NCBI GenBank assembly: GCA_045120955.1
Contig: JBGVFH010000072.1
Coordinates: 33,312 to 97,311, forward strand
Length of the DNA: 64,000 bases
Direction of reading: 5' to 3'
Source of the DNA: JAZMZS01 sp045120955
Lineage (GTDB): Bacteria; Bacillota; Clostridia; Oscillospirales; CAG-272
Part shown: one piece after another, positions 8,949 to 16,929 of the stretch
How positions within the stretch are numbered: the stretch's first letter is position 1
Layout of the letters: each line of letters begins with the position of its first letter
Notes under the pieces: generated by a model
Databases searched by the model: none
The model's input: only the letters and a program-made list of their open reading frames with translations
Told to the model about the DNA's origin: nothing
Position numbers and translations under genes: made by a program

Positions 8949-8992
8949 AAAAGCACAGAGTGCAAGCCGACAAGCTTGCACTCTGTGCTTTT
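8949..8992. terminator. Bidirectional terminator between metH and the AraC gene
   Basis: AAAAGCACAGAGTGCAAG and its exact complement flank an 8-nt loop, giving an 18-bp stem with A and T tracts on either side. It serves convergent metH and the araC-type gene. Confidence 0.85.
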
Positions 8993-9037
8993 GCTTTTCT
9001 GAAGTATTGCTTTTCTCCCGCCCGTGGGTGTACGGAG

Positions 9038-9901
9038 CTATCCTCTGGATTTGAAGTGAGTAGGAGAGAAGCCGTATATTTTTTTAAAAGACTGCGAAAA
9101 ATGCTTTATTGATTTAAAGCCGACCGCTTTTGCTATCTCTGTGATAGACATATCCGTAGTTTGTATAAGCTCAAGCGCATGGAGCACACGAACGCTGATG
9201 ACATACTGATGAAGCGACTGCCCGATGCTGTTGAGCATGGAGCGGTTTATATAGTTCGGATGATAGTTGAACTCAGCACCGATAGATGTATTGTTGATGT
9301 CTTTGGCATAATTTTTTTGTATGTATTCGATAACACCCGTGACAAGACGGGAGGTGTTGACGCTGCTTTTTTCGGTTATGAGGTTTCGGTATATCTTTAC
9401 GAGAATGACGCTCATCATCGAGCTGAGCATCATCACATAATTGTGCTGAGGATTGATAAATTCTTTGTCGATCGCAATAAAGTCTGTCTCCACCGAGCGC
9501 ATATCCTCTGAGTATATGAGCGAATTGAACTCGTCGGCGTTTTCAAAGTGCACGTTCTCTATCCTCATATCCTCGTTGTACTTTTTTGCTTCTATCATCG
9601 GTATCGCAAGAGAATAATCCTTTGCGCTCATCGTATAGTCAAAGTTGATGACAATGGCACTGAAGCCCGTGCCTACTGCCTTGAGCGAATAGGTACAGTC
9701 GGGAGTCCAAATGAAAAGCGAGCCGCGGGATGCTGTAAATATCCGCTCGTTTATGCGTATCTGAGCCTTTCCGTCAAACAAGTACAAAAGTCTGTTGTCA
9801 TATGCACGCAAATCGTTTGCGTCGTAGTCTTCGGAGAAGTGCAAAATTTTTGCATACCTTACAAAAGGTCGGATATCTTCAAAGTTGATCTTTTGTGCCA
9901 T
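9038..9901 (-). CDS. AraC-family transcriptional regulator
   Basis: The 287-residue protein has an N-terminal cupin-like sensor (about residues 30-110) and a C-terminal pair of helix-turn-helix motifs. The second HTH, MSITEIAKAVGFKSIKHFSQSFKKIYGFSP, is the AraC signature. Such proteins usually activate sugar-utilisation genes on binding a glycan-derived ligand. The divergent neighbour is a giant GH43-like surface protein, which is the most likely target. That link rests on position only. Confidence 0.88.
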   Translation of the reverse strand: MAQKINFEDIRPFVRYAKILHFSEDYDANDLRAYDNRLLYLFDGKAQIRINERIFTASRGSLFIWTPDCTYSLKAVGTGFSAIVINFDYTMSAKDYSLAIPMIEAKKYNEDMRIENVHFENADEFNSLIYSEDMRSVETDFIAIDKEFINPQHNYVMMLSSMMSVILVKIYRNLITEKSSVNTSRLVTGVIEYIQKNYAKDINNTSIGAEFNYHPNYINRSMLNSIGQSLHQYVISVRVLHALELIQTTDMSITEIAKAVGFKSIKHFSQSFKKIYGFSPTHFKSRG

Positions 9902-10498
9902 GTTTAATCCCTTCTTTCAAAAATCGGTGTGGATGTTACCTTTTACAGATATTTTAACATATTTTTGCCCGATTTTCAATCAGCTCGACAGTTTTTGATC
10001 TTCACATTTTCTTACAGTTTTTGCAAAAAAATATTTTCAAAAAGCGGCAAAAGTGCGTCCTCTGCGGCGACAATTCCGTAAAAGTGTTACGATGTCATTA
10101 TAACATTTTGCGCAAATGATACAAGTTAAAGAAAAAAAGGGGGCGTGCAGATAATTTTGTCTTGCTTTTTCCTTAAAAAGCTGTTATAATTATACATTTT
10201 TCTAAAAAAGCATAAAGATCCGTCGAATTTTTGTCAGTACGGATATTTAAACATATCGGCGGCAAATGCCGCTCGGCGCAAGCAGAATATCACAGAGAAA
10301 AAATATAACCTTGCGTGAGGCGCACATAGCGTGATGCTCGGCTGAGAGTATCACGCTCAGCGCCGCTGATCTTTTCCTTTCCTTGTTTTGCATACAATAA
10401 ATATAAAACAAATATTGAGAGCCGTGACGGCATATTTTATATAAATTACATAAAATTTTTTTATTTTTACATAATCTTTTGGTGTTTTTAAAAAACGA
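9902..10498. other. Long intergenic control region between the AraC gene and the surface protein
   Basis: About 680 bp separate the divergent genes. It is AT-rich and holds a structured segment near 10327-10357 with arms AGCGTGAT and ATCACGCT. I see no convincing gene: short frames here lack ribosome sites. It is a plausible place for AraC binding, but I cannot define an operator. Confidence 0.4.
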
Positions 10499-10527
10499 AT
10501 GACAAAACAAATATTATGTGTTATGAT
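10499..10527 (+). promoter_or_regulatory. Probable promoter of the GH43-like surface protein
   Basis: ATGACA (10499-10504) and TATGAT (10522-10527) are 17 bp apart, 60 bp before the start codon. The -35 box is one base from consensus. Confidence 0.5.
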
Positions 10528-10586
10528 ATCAACAGTAAAAGCGAAAAAAGATATCGCAAAAAGATTACATATGAAAAGGAGAGAAT

Positions 10587-13500
10587 ATGAAAAAAGTAAA
10601 AATACTTATTGCGGCAGTGCTGGCGTTACTGTCGGTGACGGTTTGCGCATTGCTTGTCAGCGCAGCACCCGACACCGTGTATGTCAGCTCTACGGGCTCG
10701 GACACCAACAACGGTGAGAGCAAGGATACGGCTGTGCAGACCTTCGGCAGGGCGTTTGAGCTGATGCCGTCAGGAGGAAAGATAGTGCTTTGCGGCTCAT
10801 CCTATAAGGTAGACAAGGATTTTTCCATGCCTGCCTCGGACGGAAAGTACACGCTTACCTCAGAGATGAGCGGAGCATTTGCGTACTCAGGTGCGCTTGA
10901 GCTCAATTCCGACTTTGTTATAGAAAATATAAAGCTGTCGGGCTCCTCCACCCCTATGATCGTTTGCAACGGTCATAACGTCAAGTTCGGCAAGGGTATC
11001 GTCAATGCGACAAACAGCTATATTGTCGGCGGTGCGAACCTTGTTGAGGGAGACAGCGCCGAAAAGGGAAATTTCAGCGAGGATTATACGATAGAGATAA
11101 ACAGCGGCAGATGGGTATCCTTCTTCGGCGGAAACCGCAGAGCATCGGGTACCTCTCCCACAAGCACCATCAGCGCAAACATCACGGTAATAGTTGACGG
11201 CGCTACCATGAAAAAAACAGGTGCTCTCGGTACCGAGAACCATTGTAACATTTCAGGTATGAACGGTACAACGGGAGATCTCACTCTTGAGATAAAGAGC
11301 GGCGAGATATGGGGCAGTATTTATGCCATCGGCCGTTTGGGCACAGGAGCGAGCAAGAGCGTATACAGCGGAAATATCAGCATAAAGATCAGCGGCGGTA
11401 CGTTTGAAAACCTTGCTACCGATTCCAACAAATCCAAGGGCAACGGACTGATCGATGTATGTCAGGACAACAACTCCGTCTACAACGGAAACTTTGCGCT
11501 TTCTATCTCCGATGCGGCACAGATATCGCTGACGGATATAAAAGCATCAGGTGTAGAGGGCAATGCCACTCTTGACGTTCCCGCATCCATTATCGGTATA
11601 TGCAGCGGCTTCAGAAGAGATGTATATGTAGCAGGCAGTGCGGGCAGCGACAACAACAGCGGAACATCAACGACAGATGCTTACGCTACGCTTGAAAAGG
11701 CGGTATCGGTCATAGCTGAGAGCGGCGGAAGCATCATTGTGTGCGCCGATACGGAAATGAGCACGGACGCTGTGCTTGCAGCATCCGAAAAGGATATACT
11801 TATAACAAGCGTTCATAAAAACGAAAATTACAAAAACAGTGCAAAGCTGACAATAAAATCGGCTGTGCAGATATCGAGCAACGTTACATTTGATAACATA
11901 ACCGTAAACGGCGAGGGTACGCTTTACGCAGGCGGTCATACGCTCACGATGAGCAGTACCGTCGAGACAGACGGAAAGCTCAATATCTCTGCATCGGCTG
12001 TCAACGGCGAAAGTTCAAGCGGCGGTCAGGCGGTGCTTGAGGGCGGTGCTTATAACGTTGCGAGCGCAGGAAGCGTCAACGGCAAGGGTGCGGCGAGCGT
12101 AACAAATACCATCGTATCCGTTGAGGGCGCACAGGTAAAAGTACTCACTGTCAGCGGAGGAAACGACATCAGCGGTTCTTCTGTCGTGTCTATCCTCTCG
12201 GGTAAGGTAGTTGAGGGTATATACGGTATATACGGTACGGATACAGCCAAGGTCAGCGGTACGGCTTCGGTCGAGATCGCAGGCGGTACGATAAGCGGCA
12301 AGGTAAACGCACTTGCAGACGGTGTTTCATCGACCGCTCCCGGAACATACTCACTTACCCTTATCGGCGGAGATGTGAGTGCGGTTGAAAAGATCTCGGG
12401 TGCGGGCTTTACAACTTCTGTCGGAAAGGCAAAGGAAGAGATACTGTCAAAGCTTGAAAACTTCGGCACTCTTACTCAGGAGATAGTCATTTATGTAAAG
12501 GATGAGGGCGCAGGCAGCAAGGACGGAAGCACTCCCGATAATGCTGTTGCATCCATAGGCGATGCTATAGGGCTTCTCGCAGGCAAAGACGGAACCGTAG
12601 TTATCTGCGGAAAGGCAACGGTAGGTGAATTTACCGAGCCTGCACATAAGGAAAGCAGAATAAAGATCACGTCAAGATATGCGGGTGTTGACTACAGAAG
12701 AAGCGCAGGCGCAAAGCTCGTGCTTGACAGCAAATATACCGCAGGCGGAGAGGTCAGCTTTGACGACATCGTGATATCCGTTGACGGAAGCACAAAGATA
12801 TTCTTTGCGGACGGCAATTCCATGAGCTTCGGCGAGGGAGTTTCATGTATCATAGAGGGTGACGGCGGAAGCTATCCTTACATTTTCGGCGGATCAAACG
12901 GCGTCGGCTATACGCTCGATTCTGCTTGCGTGACCGTCAGCGGCGGTACATGGCAGAGAGTTGTCGGCGGTAACAGAAATGCATCTTCTTATGTAAGAGG
13001 AGATATCAAGGTACAGATAAACGGCGGTAATATCATAGAGTATGTTGCAGGAAGCGGCAACGGAAGCATCAAGGGCAACATAACCATGGAGATAAACGGC
13101 GGCAGCTTTGGCTACGGTGTCTTCGCTATCAGCTGCTCGGCGGAGGATTATACCACGGTCGAGGGTGATATCGACGTTTACATAAACGGCGGAACGATCA
13201 ATGGAAAGATAAACGCATCCCGCTATGACGAATATTGCGGCTTTACCGGTACATATATGGTATATCTCAACGGCGGAAGCTATGACAGCGTTACCGATAT
13301 AAAGGGAGCTGCAGGTATTTCGGGCAACTCTGTATCCGAGAGAGTATACGGTGCGAGTGTCAGCTACTCTGATGATGTTATCGGAACTATCGAGATAGAC
13401 AACCCCATATGTGCAGGTGCTGACCCGTGGGTAATATATCATGAGGGTTATTACTACATGGCACTCGTAGACGGAGCGAGCGTCGTTATATCAAAGGCAA

Positions 13501-14705
13501 TGAACCTTGCTGAGCTTGGCAAGGCTGAGGCAGTAGCTGTATGGACTCCTACAGAAGCAACAGGACTTTCCAACTCTATATGGTCGCCTGAGCTTCACTA
13601 TTTCTCAGAGGAGGATTTCGGAGCTGAGCACGCAGGCTGGTATCTCTATGTTGCGTGCCTGCCCTACGGTTCAAACTCCGATACAGACGGCGGACTTCGC
13701 CGTTGCTATGCGCTCAAAGCGCTCACAGATGATCCGCAGGGTGCCTACGGCTCTCCTGTTGACGGCGAGCGTGATATGGCAGTTCAGATACAGATGGATG
13801 CTGATAACAGCAACTGGAATATCGGACCGTCAATCATTCGTATAAACGGCATAATCTACATGACATGGACGGGCAGAGAGTTTGAGGAAGGCGTAGTTCA
13901 CAGACAGAACCTTTCGATAGCTGAATTGGCAAATCCCTATAGCATAAAGCTTGATACAGCGGCAGCTATATGCTGGCCCACCGAAACATGGGAAAAGTAC
14001 GGTGCAACATACGGACCGGGTACATTGTACCCCGAGGTCGTCGAGGGTGCAACTGCCGTATACGGCAAAAACGGAGAGATATATATAGTTTATTCGGCAT
14101 CGGGATATTGGACGGATAATTATGCTCTCGCTCAGCTCAAATATCTCGGAGGCGACCCCACTGATATAAACAACTGGGAAAAATGCGCATCTCCTATATT
14201 CAGCCAGAACAATAATGTTTTCGGACCCGGACATGCATCATACGTACAGAGTCCGGACGGCACGACCAACTACTTTGTATATCACGGCTATCAGACCTCA
14301 GGCAAGATAGGCGGAAGATATGTATATATCGAGGAATATACGGTTGATGAGAGCGGCGTGCATCTCGGCACAGGCAAGCCTGCTGACCCAAATGTAACGA
14401 TAACCGCAAACAAAAATCCGCTTGCTTTGGCGTTCAAGGTCTCGAATTTCGGTCAGTCCGCAAAGAATGACAGCTCTGCGGGAGCTGATACGGGTGCATC
14501 GACTTCTGCCGATACAACGGCAAATGCAGGTAACGACGGCGGCAGCATGAATACAACGGTAGTCATAGTCGTATGTATTGCGGTTGCGCTTGCAGTTGCG
14601 GCAGCTGTAGTTGCGGTAGTGATTAAAAAGAAGAAAAAGTCAGTCGAGCCGGCAACAGACGGCAAAACAGAAGAAAAAGTTGCTGACACTAATGACAAAA
14701 ATTAA
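10587..14705 (+). CDS. Giant membrane-anchored surface protein with beta-helix repeats and GH43-like domain
   Basis: The 1372-residue product has a signal peptide (hydrophobic, ending VSAAPD), a large exposed part and a C-terminal transmembrane helix near 1325-1347 followed by KKKKKS. Three homologous modules begin near residues 32, 348 and 634 with a YV-x-GS-x-N/D-x-G...A..T..KA...GG-x-I-x-VC pattern typical of right-handed beta-helix surface domains, rich in SGGT turns. From about residue 935 a GH43-like five-bladed fold follows: GADPWVIYHEGYYY holds the expected catalytic base Asp, IWSPELHYF a conserved Glu region, and FGPGHAS a late blade motif. It probably binds and trims arabinose- or xylose-containing polysaccharide outside the cell. 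It starts after AAAAGGAGAGAAT. Confidence 0.85.
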   Translation: MKKVKILIAAVLALLSVTVCALLVSAAPDTVYVSSTGSDTNNGESKDTAVQTFGRAFELMPSGGKIVLCGSSYKVDKDFSMPASDGKYTLTSEMSGAFAYSGALELNSDFVIENIKLSGSSTPMIVCNGHNVKFGKGIVNATNSYIVGGANLVEGDSAEKGNFSEDYTIEINSGRWVSFFGGNRRASGTSPTSTISANITVIVDGATMKKTGALGTENHCNISGMNGTTGDLTLEIKSGEIWGSIYAIGRLGTGASKSVYSGNISIKISGGTFENLATDSNKSKGNGLIDVCQDNNSVYNGNFALSISDAAQISLTDIKASGVEGNATLDVPASIIGICSGFRRDVYVAGSAGSDNNSGTSTTDAYATLEKAVSVIAESGGSIIVCADTEMSTDAVLAASEKDILITSVHKNENYKNSAKLTIKSAVQISSNVTFDNITVNGEGTLYAGGHTLTMSSTVETDGKLNISASAVNGESSSGGQAVLEGGAYNVASAGSVNGKGAASVTNTIVSVEGAQVKVLTVSGGNDISGSSVVSILSGKVVEGIYGIYGTDTAKVSGTASVEIAGGTISGKVNALADGVSSTAPGTYSLTLIGGDVSAVEKISGAGFTTSVGKAKEEILSKLENFGTLTQEIVIYVKDEGAGSKDGSTPDNAVASIGDAIGLLAGKDGTVVICGKATVGEFTEPAHKESRIKITSRYAGVDYRRSAGAKLVLDSKYTAGGEVSFDDIVISVDGSTKIFFADGNSMSFGEGVSCIIEGDGGSYPYIFGGSNGVGYTLDSACVTVSGGTWQRVVGGNRNASSYVRGDIKVQINGGNIIEYVAGSGNGSIKGNITMEINGGSFGYGVFAISCSAEDYTTVEGDIDVYINGGTINGKINASRYDEYCGFTGTYMVYLNGGSYDSVTDIKGAAGISGNSVSERVYGASVSYSDDVIGTIEIDNPICAGADPWVIYHEGYYYMALVDGASVVISKAMNLAELGKAEAVAVWTPTEATGLSNSIWSPELHYFSEEDFGAEHAGWYLYVACLPYGSNSDTDGGLRRCYALKALTDDPQGAYGSPVDGERDMAVQIQMDADNSNWNIGPSIIRINGIIYMTWTGREFEEGVVHRQNLSIAELANPYSIKLDTAAAICWPTETWEKYGATYGPGTLYPEVVEGATAVYGKNGEIYIVYSASGYWTDNYALAQLKYLGGDPTDINNWEKCASPIFSQNNNVFGPGHASYVQSPDGTTNYFVYHGYQTSGKIGGRYVYIEEYTVDESGVHLGTGKPADPNVTITANKNPLALAFKVSNFGQSAKNDSSAGADTGASTSADTTANAGNDGGSMNTTVVIVVCIAVALAVAAAVVAVVIKKKKKSVEPATDGKTEEKVADTNDKN

Positions 14706-14725
14706 AAACGTGACCCAATGAAAGA

Positions 14726-14768
14726 AATGCCCCTGTATTATGAGCTGTGCTCATAATACAGGGGCATT
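14726..14768 (+). terminator. Terminator after the GH43-like gene
   Basis: AATGCCCCTGTATTATGAG and its exact complement make a 19-bp stem with a 5-nt loop, then ATTTGTCTTT. Confidence 0.85.
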
Positions 14769-14889
14769 ATTTGTCTTTACGGGAGCGTAAAAATGCAAAA
14801 AACGCTCTTGTAATAATAAAAAAACGCAAAAAGGTATTGCAAAGTAAAAAAGTATGTGGTATAATATGTTGGTCACAAAGTGGACATAC

Positions 14890-14965
14890 AGGGGTATAGC
14901 TCAGTTGGTAGAGTACTGGTCTCCAAAACCATGGGTCGTGGGTTCAAGTCCTTCTGCCCCTGCCA
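14890..14965 (+). tRNA. tRNA-Trp (anticodon CCA)
   Basis: A full cloverleaf can be drawn. Acceptor arms AGGGGTA and TGCCCCT pair, the D arm contains AGCTCAGTTGGTAGAG, the anticodon loop reads CTCCAAA with anticodon CCA, and the T arm contains GGTTCAAGTC. Discriminator G and an encoded CCA end at 14965. Confidence 0.96.
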
Positions 14966-14996
14966 AAAAATCCAAGTCGAAAGACTTGGATTTTTT
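14965..14996 (+). terminator. Perfect 14-bp hairpin terminator after tRNA-Trp
   Basis: AAAAAATCCAAGTC, loop GAAA, then the exact complement ending in six T. A hairpin of the same size and design precedes the second palindrome array at 16501-16532, so it may be part of that module as well as a tRNA terminator. Confidence 0.85.
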
Positions 14997-15171
14997 CATT
15001 TGTGTCCGCAGGACACAACATCATTTGCGTGCTTGCACGCAACATCATTTGAGCGTCAGTTCAACATCATTCCGCCGCAAGGCGGACACAAATGAACGAG
15101 GTTGCACTTCGTGCAAATGATGTGCTTCGCAATGATGTGGGCTTTGCCCAATGAAGTTGCGCTTCGCGCAA
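14995..15171. repeat. Palindrome array A (hairpins with CATCAT then ATGATG linkers)
   Basis: Short palindromes alternate with fixed linkers. The first half has TTGTGTCC-GCA-GGACACAA, TTGCGTGC-TT-GCACGCAA, a degenerate unit at 15049-15064 and TCCGCC-GCAA-GGCGGA, joined by CATCAT. The second half has TTGCAC-TTC-GTGCAA, TGC-TTC-GCA, TGGGC-TTT-GCCCA and TTGCGC-TTC-GCGCAA, joined by ATGATG or ATGAAG, the reverse complement of the first linker. A perfect 15-bp inverted repeat (14995-15009 with 15082-15096) closes the first half. It lies between tRNA-Trp and the four-helix-bundle gene. Confidence 0.85.
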
Positions 15172-15262
15172 ACGGAATGAAACCGTTTGCTTGGTGCGCT
15201 GAAATATAGCTGCTTTTTGACCGAAAGTGTGATATAATAATTTCAAGAAAGGCGGTGATATC

Positions 15263-15622
15263 GTGAGAGAAGATAAGCTCAGTAATCTTTCAATGGAGTT
15301 ATCCGTTGATGTTCTGCAATTAACAAAAGAACTTCGCGCAAAACACGAAAACGTGATCTCCAATCAAATCGGAAGAAGTGCAACAAGTATTTGCGCTAAC
15401 ATCGCCGAAAGCAAATACGCTCACGGTCGTGCTGACTTTATTGCAAAGCTTGAGATATCGCTCAAAGAAACCAACGAAACAAGCAAATGGCTTGAAATGC
15501 TCCTGAAAAGTGAGTATATTGATGAAGCAAGATATAAAGCACTTGACCGCAAATGTTCAACAATTAGATTTTTGCTAGTAAAGTCGATTACGACTGCGAA
15601 AAAGAATCTCTCAGAAAAATAA
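15263..15622 (+). CDS. Four-helix-bundle protein (23S rRNA intervening-sequence / Avd-like family)
   Basis: The 119-residue product fits the four-helix-bundle family first known from intervening sequences in 23S rRNA genes and related to the Avd protein of diversity-generating retroelements. Family blocks seen are IGRSATSICANIAESKYAHGR in the middle and ISLKETNETSKWLEML next. These small basic proteins form pentameric barrels and are thought to bind nucleic acid; no catalytic residue is expected. It starts with GTG after GGCGGTG, and TATAAT lies at 15233-15238. Its placement between two palindrome arrays, and 11 bp before an ATPase gene, suggests a small genetic unit. Confidence 0.8.
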   Translation: MREDKLSNLSMELSVDVLQLTKELRAKHENVISNQIGRSATSICANIAESKYAHGRADFIAKLEISLKETNETSKWLEMLLKSEYIDEARYKALDRKCSTIRFLLVKSITTAKKNLSEK

Positions 15623-15633
15623 AAAGGTAAAAA

Positions 15634-16335
15634 ATGACTGACTTATTTATTCAAGGAATTCGTATCAACTGGGATACGGTTGATAAACATTCCTATTTAC
15701 ACAAAATTGATTCGATTAATAGTTTTTCAGAGTTATTATTTGAGAAAAACATAACATTCTTTGTTGGTGAAAATGGTTCGGGAAAATCAACGTTGTTGGA
15801 AGCAATTGCAGTTGCTTTTGGATTCAATTCTGAAGGTGGTACTATAAATTATCATTTTAGTACATTTGACGACGTTTCATCATTAAGCAATTCTGTTACA
15901 TTAATCAAAGGCTATCGACGTCCAAAAATCGGATACTTTTTCCGCGCTGAAACTTTTTTCAATGTTGCAACTGTTGGAATGATGGAGTATATGGGGAACA
16001 ATTATCACAACAAATCGCACGGTGAAAGTTTTTTATCATACATTCAAGGTTTTGATAAAACAGGTCTCTACATAATAGACGAACCAGAAGCGGCTTTATC
16101 TCCTCAAAGACAGCTAACATTATTGCGTCATATATACAAGTCAGCACAAAAAGGTTCACAGTTTATCATAGCTACACATTCGCCTATTATTCTTGGATGC
16201 CCCGATGCTTCAATACTGTCATTTGATGATGGAAAAATTTCAGCATGTCAGTATGAAGATACTTTAAGTTACCAAATAACAAATCAATTTCTGCGCAGAA
16301 AGGATACTATGTTAAGAGAACTGTTAGATGACTAA
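15634..16335 (+). CDS. AAA/ABC-type ATPase (COG3910-like)
   Basis: The 233-residue protein has Walker A GENGSGKST at residues 45-53, an ABC-like signature region SHGESFLSYI, Walker B GLYIIDEPEAAL with a catalytic Glu, and the switch ATHSPI. This is the compact SMC/ABC-type ATPase seen in COG3910, close to the ATPase part of OLD-like proteins but without a TOPRIM nuclease. The partner is unknown. Its codon use is visibly more AT-rich than neighbouring housekeeping genes, suggesting later arrival. It follows the four-helix-bundle gene by 11 bp with AAAGGT upstream of the ATG, so the two are probably co-transcribed. Confidence 0.82.
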   Translation: MTDLFIQGIRINWDTVDKHSYLHKIDSINSFSELLFEKNITFFVGENGSGKSTLLEAIAVAFGFNSEGGTINYHFSTFDDVSSLSNSVTLIKGYRRPKIGYFFRAETFFNVATVGMMEYMGNNYHNKSHGESFLSYIQGFDKTGLYIIDEPEAALSPQRQLTLLRHIYKSAQKGSQFIIATHSPIILGCPDASILSFDDGKISACQYEDTLSYQITNQFLRRKDTMLRELLDD

Positions 16336-16500
16336 GTTAAAATACATAGATCTTGTTTGCAAGTATGGAGCAGCACCCCGGAAGATAGCGGTCGCGTGCA
16401 TCTCCCATCATCGCCAAGGGATAAGTCTACCCACCGACCGAAAACCACGGATCGATTTCGAAAAAACTTGCTCTGCGGATCGATTTTGAAAGGGTGTGCC

Positions 16501-16532
16501 AAAAATCGACAGGTTTCGACCTGTCGATTTTT
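16501..16532 (+). terminator. Perfect 14-bp hairpin terminator before array B
   Basis: AAAAATCGACAGGT, loop TTCG, then the exact complement and a T run. It follows the ATPase gene by about 165 bp of sequence without a gene, which contains the direct repeat CGGATCGATTTYGAAA twice (near 16450 and 16479). Confidence 0.85.
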
Positions 16533-16535
16533 TAT

Positions 16536-16702
16536 TCATTGCGAAAGCAATGGTATATCATCACGCGGTACGCGTGTATCTCATCACCGAAGGTGTATAT
16601 CATCAGCCGCAGGCTGCATTTTCTTTCGCAATGATGATATACAACACTCCGTGTTGATGATATGCAAGACTCCGTCTTGATGATATACACGGCTTCGCCG
16701 TG
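16536..16702. repeat. Palindrome array B (hairpins with TATCATCA then TGATGATA linkers)
   Basis: First half: CATTGC-GAAA-GCAATG (16537-16552), ACGCG-GTA-CGCGT (16563-16575), CACC-GAA-GGTG (16585-16595) and CAGCC-GCA-GGCTG (16604-16616), joined by TATCATCA-type linkers. Second half: AACAC-TCC-GTGTT, AAGAC-TCC-GTCTT and CACGGC-TTC-GCCGTG, joined by TGATGATATRC linkers. A 12-bp inverted repeat (16536-16547 with 16623-16634) closes the first half. The layout copies array A although the stem sequences differ. Confidence 0.85.
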
Positions 16703-16715
16703 ATTTATTTGCTAT

Positions 16716-16880
16716 GGCAGGAAATTGCGTAATTACGCTACGCCGTTTGGTTTAGTTAAAGAAGATCCAAAGATACAATAGGCGGGAGGATGGGTGAGGG
16801 CACTGCCCGCTTTTCCATCGCATAGGAAGTTGCACGGATCTCACTCGCCGTTTTGCACAGCTTCTGTAAAACAGTTACAC
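16716..16880. repeat. Dispersed intergenic repeat (two modules)
   Basis: The first module reads GGAAATTGCGTAATTACG ... GATACAATAGGCGGGAGGAT and ends with a variant of the palindrome GCGGGCACTGCCCGC at 16796-16810. The second contains CGCATAGGAAGTTGCACGG and GCCGTTTTGCACAGCTTCTG. Copies of one or both recur near 2326, 28118, 35605, 37215, 45169, 45273, 48904 and 49005. Confidence 0.75.
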
Positions 16881-16929
16881 AAGCTACACTTTATCAAGCC
16901 CTGACTGCATGTTGAAGGCACCGTGCGTA

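Noticed and set aside
14998..15171. Array A as a CRISPR array
   Set aside because: The units are short palindromes with 6-bp fixed linkers, not identical repeats with unique spacers, and there are no cas genes.
16536..16702. Array B as a set of ordinary tandem terminators
   Set aside because: Stems are only 4-6 bp, lack T tracts and alternate with conserved linkers that invert orientation mid-array.
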